64,000 nt of DNA from Aeromicrobium wangtongii (GTDB lineage: Bacteria; Actinomycetota; Actinomycetes; Propionibacteriales; Nocardioidaceae), in the NCBI RefSeq assembly GCF_024584515.1, contig NZ_CP102173.1, forward strand, positions 1,302,001 through 1,366,000, in the 5' to 3' direction. A model generated the notes under the pieces. The model ran no database searches and was not told the origin of the DNA. It saw only the letters and a program-made list of their open reading frames with translations. The first letter of the stretch is position 1. The number at the start of each line of letters is the position of its first letter. The position numbers and the translations under genes were made by a program. This document shows positions 43,636-51,332 of the stretch, piece after piece.

Positions 43636-45332
43636 AAGTCGCGCAGGACGGCGCTGCGCTTGACCTTGAACGACGGCGTCAGGTAGCCGTTCTCCTCGGT
43701 CCAGTCCTCGGGCAGGATCTTGAACTTGCGGATCGACTCGGCCTTGGACACCTGGGTGTTCGCCTCGTCGATCGACTTCTGCACCTCGGCCAGGAGCTCG
43801 GGGTCGTCCAGGCTGCCGGTCCAGGTCTCGGCGTCGATGGTGATCAGCGCGGCGATGAAGGGCTTGCCGTCACCGACCACGAGGCACTGGCTCACCAGTG
43901 CGTGGGCGCGGACCCGATCCTCCAGGACCGCAGGAGCGACGTTCTTGCCGCCCGCGGTCACGATGATCTCCTTCTTGCGGCCCGTGATGCGGATGTAGCC
44001 GTCCTCGTCGATCTCGCCGAGATCGCCGGTCGCGAACCAGCCGTCGGCGTCGAGCACCTCCGCCGTGGCCTCCGGGTTCTTCCAGTAGCCGTGGAACACC
44101 TGCGGCCCGCGGAAGCTGAGCTCGCCGTCCTCGGCGACGCGGACCTCGGTGCCGGCGAACGGCTTGCCGACCGTGCCGAGCCGCATGTCGCTGGGACGGT
44201 TGGCGCACAGTGCGGCGGTGGTCTCGGTCAGGCCGTAGCCCTCGATGATCGTGACGCCGATGCCCCGGTAGAAGTGGGCCAGGCGCTCACCCAGCGGCGC
44301 TCCACCGGAGATCGCGAACTCGGTGCGACCGCCCAGCGCGTCGCGCAGCTTGCCGTAGACGAGCTTGTCGAACAGGGCGTGACGCGCCCGCAGGAGGACG
44401 CCGGGCTTGCCGCCGTCGAGCGCCCGGCTGTAGCTGATCGCGGTCTTTGCGGCCCGATCGAAGATCTTGCCCTTGCCGTCGGCGTAGGCCTTGCCGCTGG
44501 CGGTGTTGAAGACCTTCTCGAACACCCGGGGGACGCCCAGCACGAAGGTCGGCTGGTAGGTGCCCAGGTGGGTGACCAGGTCCTTGACGTCGGCGGTGTG
44601 GCCGAGCTTGGACCCCGACCGGATCGCGCCGACCTCGATGATGCGGGCGAACACGTGGGCCAGCGGGAGGAACAGCAGGGTGGAGGCGCCCGGCACGAAC
44701 ATCTCCGGCAGCTCGGTCAGACAGGCGTTCAGCTCGTACCGGAAGTTGCCGTGGGTCAGCTGGCAGCCCTTGGGGCGTCCGGTGGTGCCCGAGGTGTAGA
44801 TCAGGGTCGCCAGGGTGTCGCTGGTCAGGGCCGAGCGGCGCTTCTCCAGCTCCTCGTCGGTGACGTCGGTCCCGAGTGCGCGCAGCACGTCCAGGCCGCC
44901 GGTGTCGATCGTCCACACCTGACCGAGATCGGGTGCGTCGCCTCGTGCTTCCTCGACGCGGCCGAGGTGTCCTTCGTTCTCCACGACCGCGGCCACGGCC
45001 CCGGAGTCGGACAGGATCCAGGAGATCTGGGAGGCGGAGGACGTCTCGTAGATCGGCACCGTGACGGCGCCGGTCCACCAGATCGCGTAGTCCACGACGG
45101 TCCACTCGTAGCGCGTCTTCGACAGCAGGGCCACGCGGTCGCCCGCTGCCACGCCCGCGCCGATCAGGCCCTTGGCCACGGCGATGATGTCGCGGTGGAA
45201 CTCACCGAGCGTCACGTCGACCCACGAGTCCCCGACCATGCGGGCCAGCGCGATGTCTTCGGAGTGCTCCGGGAGGCGGTCCAGGATGTCTTCGCTGAGG
45301 TTGCCCAGATCGGGCGTCGGGTGCGATGTCAC
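43602..45332 (-). CDS. fadD15: Long-chain fatty acid-CoA ligase (AMP-forming)
   Basis: This 576-residue enzyme activates fatty acids with ATP and CoA. It has the AMP-binding loop LIYTSGTTGRPKGCQ, the GYGLTETTA motif, the ATGDLGEIDEDGYIRITGR segment and the catalytic Lys region ENGYLTPSFKVKR. Its sequence and position resemble FadD15 of M. tuberculosis. The GTG at 45332 is selected because TACCGT lies six bases upstream; the longer frame has no support. It is convergent with the metallopeptidase gene and divergent from the SRPBCC gene. Confidence 0.92.
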   Translation of the reverse strand: MTSHPTPDLGNLSEDILDRLPEHSEDIALARMVGDSWVDVTLGEFHRDIIAVAKGLIGAGVAAGDRVALLSKTRYEWTVVDYAIWWTGAVTVPIYETSSASQISWILSDSGAVAAVVENEGHLGRVEEARGDAPDLGQVWTIDTGGLDVLRALGTDVTDEELEKRRSALTSDTLATLIYTSGTTGRPKGCQLTHGNFRYELNACLTELPEMFVPGASTLLFLPLAHVFARIIEVGAIRSGSKLGHTADVKDLVTHLGTYQPTFVLGVPRVFEKVFNTASGKAYADGKGKIFDRAAKTAISYSRALDGGKPGVLLRARHALFDKLVYGKLRDALGGRTEFAISGGAPLGERLAHFYRGIGVTIIEGYGLTETTAALCANRPSDMRLGTVGKPFAGTEVRVAEDGELSFRGPQVFHGYWKNPEATAEVLDADGWFATGDLGEIDEDGYIRITGRKKEIIVTAGGKNVAPAVLEDRVRAHALVSQCLVVGDGKPFIAALITIDAETWTGSLDDPELLAEVQKSIDEANTQVSKAESIRKFKILPEDWTEENGYLTPSFKVKRSAVLRDFHDVVEALFVR

Positions 45333-45338
45333 GTAGGC

Positions 45339-45344
45339 ACGGTA
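45339..45344 (-). promoter_or_regulatory. Leaderless -10 (TACCGT) of fadD15
   Basis: On the minus strand TACCGT is six bases from the GTG at 45332 and no ribosome site is present. Confidence 0.5.
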
Positions 45345-45471
45345 CTCCGGACCGCTGTGTGTGATCCCCAGGGGCCGGGGCGCCACGGGGTCGCAGCGCC
45401 CGACGCGGGCATCGGCTGGGTGAGCCACTAGCATGGTGGCTCACGCGGGAGCCGGGGACGAGGAGGGCTGA

Positions 45472-45909
45472 ATGGCTCGCACCACGAGCGACATCGTCAT
45501 CGATGCCCCGGCCGATCAGATCATGGCCGTGATCGCTGATTTCTCCGCGTATCCCGTGTGGGCGACCGGCGTCAAGACCGCCGACGTCGTCGCGACCGCG
45601 GACGATGATCGCGCGCGTCAGGTGCACTTCGTGCTCGACGCCGCGCCGATCCGCGACGAGTACGACCTGGCCTATGTGTGGGACGCCGACCGCACGGTCT
45701 CCTGGCGGCTGGCCGAGCCCGGCTCGATGCTGACCTCGATGGACGGCGCCTATGTCCTCGAGCCGCTCGACGGGGCACGGACCCGGGTCACCTACCAGCT
45801 GTCCGTCGACGTGTCGGTGCCGCTGCTCGGCATGCTCAAGCGCAAGGCCGAGAAGGTCATCATCGACACCGCCCTCAAGGGGTTGAAGAAACAGGTCGAG
45901 GCCTCGTGA
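45472..45909 (+). CDS. SRPBCC-family lipid/polyketide cyclase-like protein
   Basis: This 145-residue protein has the START/SRPBCC fold: SDIVIDAPADQIMAVIADFSAYPVW at the start and a C-terminal helix RKAEKVIIDTALKGLKKQVE. These proteins bind hydrophobic ligands in a deep cavity. The mycobacterial neighbour Rv2185c belongs to the same family and is also next to fadD15. GAGGAGGG is a strong ribosome site, so it has a leader. It overlaps the next small gene by GTGA coupling and heads a five-gene-like run ending in the ROK kinases. Confidence 0.88.
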   Translation: MARTTSDIVIDAPADQIMAVIADFSAYPVWATGVKTADVVATADDDRARQVHFVLDAAPIRDEYDLAYVWDADRTVSWRLAEPGSMLTSMDGAYVLEPLDGARTRVTYQLSVDVSVPLLGMLKRKAEKVIIDTALKGLKKQVEAS

Positions 45910-46187
45910 GCGCGCCGGGACCGGAGAATCCACCGCCGCTCGACGACGAGCCGGTCGGCTCGATCGCCGAGGAGGCGTTCAAGCTGTTCGACGCCATGAC
46001 CGGCTCCGCGACCGACGAGGCGGCCCAGCACCAGTGCAGCACCGCATGGTGCCCGGTGTGCCGCGTCGCCGGACTCGTCCGTGAGCATCCCGAGGCGATC
46101 GCCTCCGTCACCACCTCGGCAACCGCCCTGGTCCGCTCCGTGCGGAACCTCGTCGACCAAGCCCTCACCCCGCAGGAGAAGCAGTGA
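45906..46187 (+). CDS. Small conserved protein with CxxC
   Basis: This 93-residue protein starts MSAPGPENPPPLDDEP at a GTG that overlaps the SRPBCC stop. HQCSTAWCPVCR contains three cysteines spaced for metal binding. A helical end follows (TALVRSVRNLVDQAL). The layout is of a conserved actinobacterial family next to SRPBCC and ROK genes as I recall (Rv2186c-like position), with unknown function. It overlaps the first ROK kinase by four bases. Confidence 0.78.
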   Translation: MSAPGPENPPPLDDEPVGSIAEEAFKLFDAMTGSATDEAAQHQCSTAWCPVCRVAGLVREHPEAIASVTTSATALVRSVRNLVDQALTPQEKQ

Positions 46188-47134
46188 CCCTCGCCATCGG
46201 CGTCGACATCGGCGGCACGAAGATCGCGGCCGGCCTGGTGTCGGAGACCGGACAGATCCTCGACTCCGTCGAGGAGCCCACCCCGGAGGACGCGAGCGCG
46301 ATCCCGGTCGCCGTCGCCGATCTCGTGGAGCGGCTGACCGGGGAGCAGGATGCGGTGGGCATCGGCATCGGTGCCGCCGGATTCGTCGGCGAGGACCGGC
46401 AGACCGTCCGCTTCGCCCCCAACATCGACTGGCGCGAGGAGCCGCTGGGCCAGCGGGTGCAGTCACTCGTGAAGCTGCCGGTCGTGGTGGAGAACGACGC
46501 CAACGCCGCCGCGTGGGGCGAGTTCAGCTTCGGTGCCGGTGAGGACACCGACGACGACCTGCTGCTCATCACGGTCGGCACCGGCATCGGCGGCGGCATC
46601 GTGCACCACGGGCAGCTGTACCGCGGCGGATTCGGCGTGGCCGCCGAGATCGGCCACATGCGCATCGTGCCCGACGGCATCTTGTGCGGCTGCGGTCAGC
46701 GGGGCTGCTACGAGCAGTACGGCAGCGGCAGCGCGCTGGTGCGTGACGCCCGCGAGCGGGTGCTGAACGAGGACCCGCGGGCCGGCGCGATAGCGGCGCT
46801 CGGCGGCGGCGACCCGTCCCGCATCACAGGTCAGGAGCTGACCAAGCTCGCGAAGGACGGTGATCCGCTGGCGGTGGAGCTGTTGACCGAGCTCGGCCGG
46901 TGGATCGGCGAGGGCGCCGCGGTGCTGGCGACGATCCTCGACCCCAGCGTCATCGCGATCGGCGGCGGCGTGGCCGCCGCGGGCGACCTGGTGCTGGCCA
47001 GCGTCGTGGAGGCGTTCGAGACGCACCTGCCGGCACGTGCTCACCGTCCCCAGGCGTCGCTGCGCCTGGCCACCCTGGGCAACGAGGCCGGCATCATCGG
47101 GGCCGCGGATCTCGCCCGCGTCGAGCCGGTCTGA
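46184..47134 (+). CDS. ROK-family glucokinase
   Basis: This 316-residue sugar kinase has the phosphate loop DIGGTKIAAGLV, the catalytic ENDANAAAWGE and the zinc-site CGCGQRGCYEQYGS of the ROK family. It is most like actinobacterial glucokinases, which phosphorylate glucose for glycolysis and, in Streptomyces, mediate carbon repression. The GTG at 46184 overlaps the previous stop. A second ROK kinase begins within its stop codon (TGATG). No helix-turn-helix is present, so it is an enzyme and not a repressor. Confidence 0.92.
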   Translation: MTLAIGVDIGGTKIAAGLVSETGQILDSVEEPTPEDASAIPVAVADLVERLTGEQDAVGIGIGAAGFVGEDRQTVRFAPNIDWREEPLGQRVQSLVKLPVVVENDANAAAWGEFSFGAGEDTDDDLLLITVGTGIGGGIVHHGQLYRGGFGVAAEIGHMRIVPDGILCGCGQRGCYEQYGSGSALVRDARERVLNEDPRAGAIAALGGGDPSRITGQELTKLAKDGDPLAVELLTELGRWIGEGAAVLATILDPSVIAIGGGVAAAGDLVLASVVEAFETHLPARAHRPQASLRLATLGNEAGIIGAADLARVEPV

Positions 47135-48165
47135 TGGTCGTCTCGCTGGGGATCGACATCGGCGGCACCAAGATCGCCGCGGGCATCGTCGACGCCGACG
47201 GCCGGGTGCTGGACCGGGTGAGGCGGGACACCCCCACGACCGACCCGCTGCAGGTCATCGACGCGATCGCCGACATCACCGAGCTGTTCCGCAAGGAGCA
47301 CCACATCCGGGCCATCGGCATCGGCGCGGCGGGATTCGTCGACGCCACCCAGTCCACGGTGCTGTTCGCGCCGCACCTGGCCTGGCGGCACGAGCCCCTG
47401 CGTGATGCCGTCGCACGACGAACCCGCCTGCCGGTGCTGGTCGACAACGACGCGAATGCGGCCGGCTGGGCGGAGTGGCGCTTCGGCGCGGCGCAGAACG
47501 AGACCGATCTGGTGCTCATCACGCTCGGCACCGGGATCGGCGGCGCCCTGGTCATCGACGGGCAGCCGTACCGCGGCAAGTTCGGCATCGCCGGGGAGTT
47601 CGGCCACATGCAGGTCGTGCCCGGTGGGCTGTCGTGCCCGTGCGGCAACCGGGGGTGCTGGGAGCAGTACGCCAGCGGACGGGTGCTGACGCGTCGCGCC
47701 CGCGAGGCCGCGGACGACGGCACGCCCTTCGGCGTCGAGCTGCTGTCCGACGCGGGTGGAGACGTGCTGGCCATCGGCGGCGCACACGTCACCGCACATG
47801 CCCGCAGGGGCAATAAGGAGGCCATGGCCTGGATCGCCGACGTCGGCGACTGGCTGGGGGTCGGCATCGCGAACCTGGCCGCCGCCCTGGACCCGGGCAC
47901 CTTCGTGATCGGCGGCGGGGTCAGTGACGCGGGGGAGCTGTTGCTCGCGCCGACCCGCGCGGCGTTCTCGCGGACGCTGACCGGTCGGGGCTACCGCGCC
48001 GAGGCGCGGATCGTCCAGGCCCACCTGGGGCCCGAGGCCGGGCTGATCGGCGCAGCCGACATGGCCAGGCTCACAGCACGGCGCCGTCGTCCGGCCAGTC
48101 CCGGCGCGAGGGCCCGTGTTCGGGCAGCTGCAAGAACAGGTAGATCGCCGCGGCCACGAAGATGA
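47134..48165 (+). CDS. Second ROK-family sugar kinase
   Basis: This 343-residue protein is a close paralogue of the preceding kinase. It has GIDIGGTKIAAGIVD, DNDANAAGWAE and the zinc-site CPCGNRGCWEQY. It may use a different hexose such as N-acetylglucosamine or mannose, or be a second glucokinase. The normal ROK ending falls near GAADMARLTA; the last 25 residues are a basic tail that exists only because the frame stays open, and this part overlaps the opposite-strand membrane protein gene by 95 bases. The ATG overlaps the stop of the first kinase. Confidence 0.88.
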   Translation: MVVSLGIDIGGTKIAAGIVDADGRVLDRVRRDTPTTDPLQVIDAIADITELFRKEHHIRAIGIGAAGFVDATQSTVLFAPHLAWRHEPLRDAVARRTRLPVLVDNDANAAGWAEWRFGAAQNETDLVLITLGTGIGGALVIDGQPYRGKFGIAGEFGHMQVVPGGLSCPCGNRGCWEQYASGRVLTRRAREAADDGTPFGVELLSDAGGDVLAIGGAHVTAHARRGNKEAMAWIADVGDWLGVGIANLAAALDPGTFVIGGGVSDAGELLLAPTRAAFSRTLTGRGYRAEARIVQAHLGPEAGLIGAADMARLTARRRRPASPGARARVRAAARTGRSPRPRR

Positions 48166-48487
48166 GCGCGGCACCGGCGACGAGCGACCTGGCGAGGTAC
48201 ACGTGCGCGACCGTCGCCCCCACGAGCAGCAGCGGGGCACCGATCACCCCGACCCACGCCAGCAGGACGCCACGGCGACGGGGGATCAGCGACGTGGGCT
48301 CGACGCGGCGGTAGAACGGCTCCTCGGTCTCGGCCGGTTCGGCCTCGTCGGAGGCCCACCGCAGGGCGTCCGGATCGGGCCGGGGCGACGGCACCGGGTC
48401 GATCGGCTCGTCGGGGAAGGACAGGTCCAGGTCGAGACCCTCGACGATGCGGTCGAAGTCGTCGCGGTCGTCCTCACGATCGCTCAT
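48071..48487 (-). CDS. Small membrane protein with acidic N-terminus
   Basis: This 138-residue protein has an acidic first half (MSDREDDRDDFDRIVEG and DEAEPAETEEPF) and two membrane helices at about 75-95 and 99-117. It resembles short actinobacterial membrane proteins with a charged N-terminus but no family is certain. Its 3' end overlaps the second ROK kinase by 95 bases. Its ATG at 48487 overlaps the upstream esterase by 14 bases, so the two are co-transcribed on the minus strand. Confidence 0.7.
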   Translation of the reverse strand: MSDREDDRDDFDRIVEGLDLDLSFPDEPIDPVPSPRPDPDALRWASDEAEPAETEEPFYRRVEPTSLIPRRRGVLLAWVGVIGAPLLLVGATVAHVYLARSLVAGAALIFVAAAIYLFLQLPEHGPSRRDWPDDGAVL

Positions 48488-49277
48488 GCGCTGCTCCCGG
48501 GTGCTCGGCGGGCAGGTGCTCGGCCAGGAAGACATCGGTGCGCGAGAAGATCAGCGGGGCGTCGTGGTCCAGCGTCGCGACGTGGAAGCTGTTGTCCAGC
48601 GTGACGTCCTCGACGACGGTGGACGAGAGACCGTCCAGGATGATCCGGCGCGAGGTCTCGTCAACGACGTGGTCGTCGGTGGAACGGAAGAACAGCAGCG
48701 GCTGGGTGACCGTGGGCAGCGCCGCGCGCACGTCCTTCCACATCTTCAGCTGCGAGGCCAGCGCCTTCAGCGGTGTCCGGTCGTAGCCGATCTCGTCCTG
48801 CCCGGGCATCTTGATGTCGTTGCCGATGCCCGGCATCGAGGGGATGACCCACTGCAGCGCGGGGACGAGCTTGACGTCGAACCGCTTGACGTTGACCGCC
48901 GGGTTGACCAGCACGAGCGCGTCCACGTCGGACGGGCGCTGCTGGGCCAGGCGCAGGGCGAGGCACCCACCCATCGACAGCCCGGCCACGGCGACCCGGT
49001 CGCAGCGGGAGCGCAGGTCGGTCAGGGCGGTGTCGAGCTCGTCGTACCAGTCCGTCCAGCGGGTCCGGTTCATGTCCTGCCAGGTCGTCCCGTGCCCGGG
49101 GAGGCGAGGCACCCGGACGGTGTGGCCGCGCTCGGCGAGGTGCCGGGCCCATGGAGTCATGGACGCCGGCGAGCCGGTGAAGCCGTGACTGAGCAGGACA
49201 CCGGTGCTGCCACCGTCTGCAGCAAAGGGTTCGGCTCCGGGCCGCGGCGTGGAGGTCATGTCCTCATCATCCATCAT
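48474..49277 (-). CDS. Alpha/beta-hydrolase esterase/lipase
   Basis: This 267-residue hydrolase has the oxyanion region LLSHGFTGSPASMTPWA and the nucleophile Ser101 in AGLSMGGCLALRL. The acid is in RSTDDHVVDE, and the His is in NSFHVATLDHD. This layout is that of monoacylglycerol lipases and carboxylesterases (Est30-type). The ATG at 49277 is used; starts at 49274 and 49259 are alternatives and the last has GAGG close before it. It is divergent from plsC, so a lipid role is plausible. Confidence 0.88.
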   Translation of the reverse strand: MMDDEDMTSTPRPGAEPFAADGGSTGVLLSHGFTGSPASMTPWARHLAERGHTVRVPRLPGHGTTWQDMNRTRWTDWYDELDTALTDLRSRCDRVAVAGLSMGGCLALRLAQQRPSDVDALVLVNPAVNVKRFDVKLVPALQWVIPSMPGIGNDIKMPGQDEIGYDRTPLKALASQLKMWKDVRAALPTVTQPLLFFRSTDDHVVDETSRRIILDGLSSTVVEDVTLDNSFHVATLDHDAPLIFSRTDVFLAEHLPAEHPGAAHERS

Positions 49278-49324
49278 GACCTGTGACCCTGCGTAGCATC
49301 GTGCGAAACCGGTGCCGTTCGGAG

Positions 49325-49330
49325 TAGGGT
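49325..49330 (+). promoter_or_regulatory. Leaderless -10 (TAGGGT) of plsC
   Basis: TAGGGT is six bases before the GTG at 49337. Confidence 0.55.
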
Positions 49331-49336
49331 CGGGCC

Positions 49337-50101
49337 GTGTTCTATTGGTTCTTGAAGTTCCTCGCGCTGGGTCCGTTGCTCAAGCTGATCTTCAGACCAT
49401 GGGCGGAGGGCACGGAGAACGTGCCCAAGGAGGGTGCCGTCATCCTGGCGAGCAACCACCTGTCCTACAGCGACTGGCTGTTCATGCCGCTGGTGATCCC
49501 GCGGCGGGTGACCTTCGTGGCCAAGGCCGAGTACTTCGAGGGATCCGGCCTCAAGGGCTGGCTGCAGAAGACCTTCTTCTCCGGTGCCGGTCAGGTGCCG
49601 ATCGATCGCACGAGCGGGTCCGCGGCGGCGGGGGCCATCAAGACGCAACTGCGACTGCTGCGCGACGGCGAGGTGTGCGGCATCTACCCGGAGGGCACCC
49701 GCTCGCACGACGGCAAGCTCTACCGCGGACGAACGGGCGTCGCGCGGCTCGCGCTGGAGGCCGGTGTGCCGGTCATCCCGCTGGCCGTCATCGGCACCGA
49801 TGTCGTGGCGCCCCCCGGCAAGGTGTTCGGCCGCTTCGCCCGTCCCGGCGTCCGGTTCGGCAAGCCGCTGGACTTCAGCCGCTACGAGGGACTGCAGGAC
49901 GACCGCTACATCCTGCGGGCCATCACTGACGAGATCATGTACGAGATCATGCGCCTGTCCGATCAGGAGTACGTCGACCTGTACGCGCCGGACGCCAAGA
50001 AGCGCGACCAGGCCCGCGAGAAGGAAGCTGCCAAGCAGGCCGCCCAGGAGGCGGCCCGCGCCGAGTCCGACGAGGTGTGGCAGGAGATTCGTCCGCAGTA
50101 G
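49337..50101 (+). CDS. plsC: 1-acyl-sn-glycerol-3-phosphate acyltransferase
   Basis: This 254-residue membrane-associated enzyme adds the second acyl chain in phosphatidic acid synthesis. It has the catalytic NHLSYSD (HX4D), the substrate site YPEGTRSHDG, and the IPLAVIGTD motif. A charged helical tail (AREKEAAKQAAQEAA) follows the domain. The GTG at 49337 fits the leaderless promoter. It lies in the same place as Rv2182c. The phosphofructokinase gene begins 28 bases later. Confidence 0.93.
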   Translation: MFYWFLKFLALGPLLKLIFRPWAEGTENVPKEGAVILASNHLSYSDWLFMPLVIPRRVTFVAKAEYFEGSGLKGWLQKTFFSGAGQVPIDRTSGSAAAGAIKTQLRLLRDGEVCGIYPEGTRSHDGKLYRGRTGVARLALEAGVPVIPLAVIGTDVVAPPGKVFGRFARPGVRFGKPLDFSRYEGLQDDRYILRAITDEIMYEIMRLSDQEYVDLYAPDAKKRDQAREKEAAKQAAQEAARAESDEVWQEIRPQ

Positions 50102-50129
50102 GCACGATTCCACCGAGAGGGAGATCACG

Positions 50130-51158
50130 ATGCGCGTCGGAATGCTCACCGGGGGAGGAGACTGCCCCGGACTCAATGCGGTCATCCGGGCCGTCGTGCG
50201 CAAGGGGGTCACGGCGTACGGGCATGACTTCATCGGCTTCCGGGACGGCTGGCGCGGCCCGCTGGAGAACGACACCATGGCCCTGGGCATCGAGCAGGTG
50301 CGCGGCATCCTGCCCCGTGGCGGCACGATCCTGGGCTCGTCGCGGACCAATCCCTTCGCGATCGACAACGGCGTCGAGCAGATCAAGGACAACCTGGCCG
50401 CCAACGGCTGCGACGCCCTGATCGCGATCGGCGGCGAGGACACGCTGGGGGTGGCGACGCGGCTGGCCGATCTGGGGGTGGACGTGGTGGGCGTCCCCAA
50501 GACGATCGACAACGACCTGTCCGGCACCGACTTCACCTTCGGCTTCGACACCGCGGTCAACATCGCGACCGAGGCGATCGACCGGCTGCACACGACGGCC
50601 GAGTCCCACCACCGGGTGCTGGTGGTCGAGGTCATGGGCCGGCACGCGGGATGGATCGCGCTGCACAGCGGAATGGCCGGCGGCGCCAACATCATCCTGA
50701 TCCCCGAGCGGCCGTTCGACATCGAGCAGGTGTGCGCGCAGGTGGAGAGCCGTTTCGCGACCCACTACGCGCCGATCATCGTGGTCTCCGAGGGCGCCGT
50801 GCCGGTCGAGGGCGGCGACATGTCGCTGGCCAGCGGCGAGAAGGACGCCTTCGGGCACGTGCGGCTCGGCGGCATCGGCGACCGGCTGGCCGCCGAGATC
50901 GAGCGCCGCACCGGCAAGGAGGCGCGGGCCGTCGTGCTGGGCCACGTGCAGCGCGGCGGGACGCCGACGGCCTTCGACCGGTGGCTCGCGACCCGGTTCG
51001 GGCTGCACGCCATCACCGCGGTGCACGAGGGGGACTTCGGCACGATGATGGCTCTGCGCGGCACCGAGATCGTCCGGGTGCCGCTGTCCGAGGGCACCGA
51101 CCAGCTCAAGACCGTCCGCGCCGACCTCTACGAGGAGGCCGAGGTGTTCTTTGGGTGA
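50130..51158 (+). CDS. pfkA: 6-phosphofructokinase, probably pyrophosphate-dependent
   Basis: This 342-residue enzyme has the PFK start MRVGMLTGGGDCPGLNAVIR. The nucleotide-site sequence is AIGGEDTLG, with Asp104, and the catalytic loop is GVPKTIDNDL, with Lys124. In this family Asp104 and Lys124 mark pyrophosphate-dependent enzymes such as that of Amycolatopsis methanolica, and Gly104 marks ATP-dependent ones. The assignment to PPi is therefore inferred from two residues. The hexose-phosphate residues MGRHAGW and HVQRGGTPTAFDR are present. A strong GAGAGGGAG ribosome site precedes the ATG. Confidence 0.93.
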   Translation: MRVGMLTGGGDCPGLNAVIRAVVRKGVTAYGHDFIGFRDGWRGPLENDTMALGIEQVRGILPRGGTILGSSRTNPFAIDNGVEQIKDNLAANGCDALIAIGGEDTLGVATRLADLGVDVVGVPKTIDNDLSGTDFTFGFDTAVNIATEAIDRLHTTAESHHRVLVVEVMGRHAGWIALHSGMAGGANIILIPERPFDIEQVCAQVESRFATHYAPIIVVSEGAVPVEGGDMSLASGEKDAFGHVRLGGIGDRLAAEIERRTGKEARAVVLGHVQRGGTPTAFDRWLATRFGLHAITAVHEGDFGTMMALRGTEIVRVPLSEGTDQLKTVRADLYEEAEVFFG

Positions 51159-51332
51159 GCCAAGCGAGCTCTGCGAGCGCGCGCGAACCCAGGTCGAGCG
51201 TGACACGCGCGGAGCGCGTCCCGCTGTCGAGGCCAGGTGAGCGATCCGGCTCGGCAGGCTCACCGCCGCGCCCGCGTCTCACATGGCTCGACCTGTCATC
51301 GGGGCCTCGCGCCGCGCGCGTATCCTTGGGCC
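51159..51332 (+). other. Gene-free spacer with aroG promoter
   Basis: No convincing gene is seen in these 174 bases. They hold several GC-rich partial inverted repeats, including GGTGAGC (51236-51242) paired with GCTCACC (51258-51264), a possible terminator for pfkA. The aroG -10 TATCCT (51321-51326) is six bases before the GTG at 51333. Confidence 0.5.

Noticed and set aside
51159..51332. Remnant gene or regulatory RNA between pfkA and aroG
   Set aside because: Only weak GC-rich inverted repeats are visible and no frame has convincing composition. I kept it as a plain spacer with a promoter.
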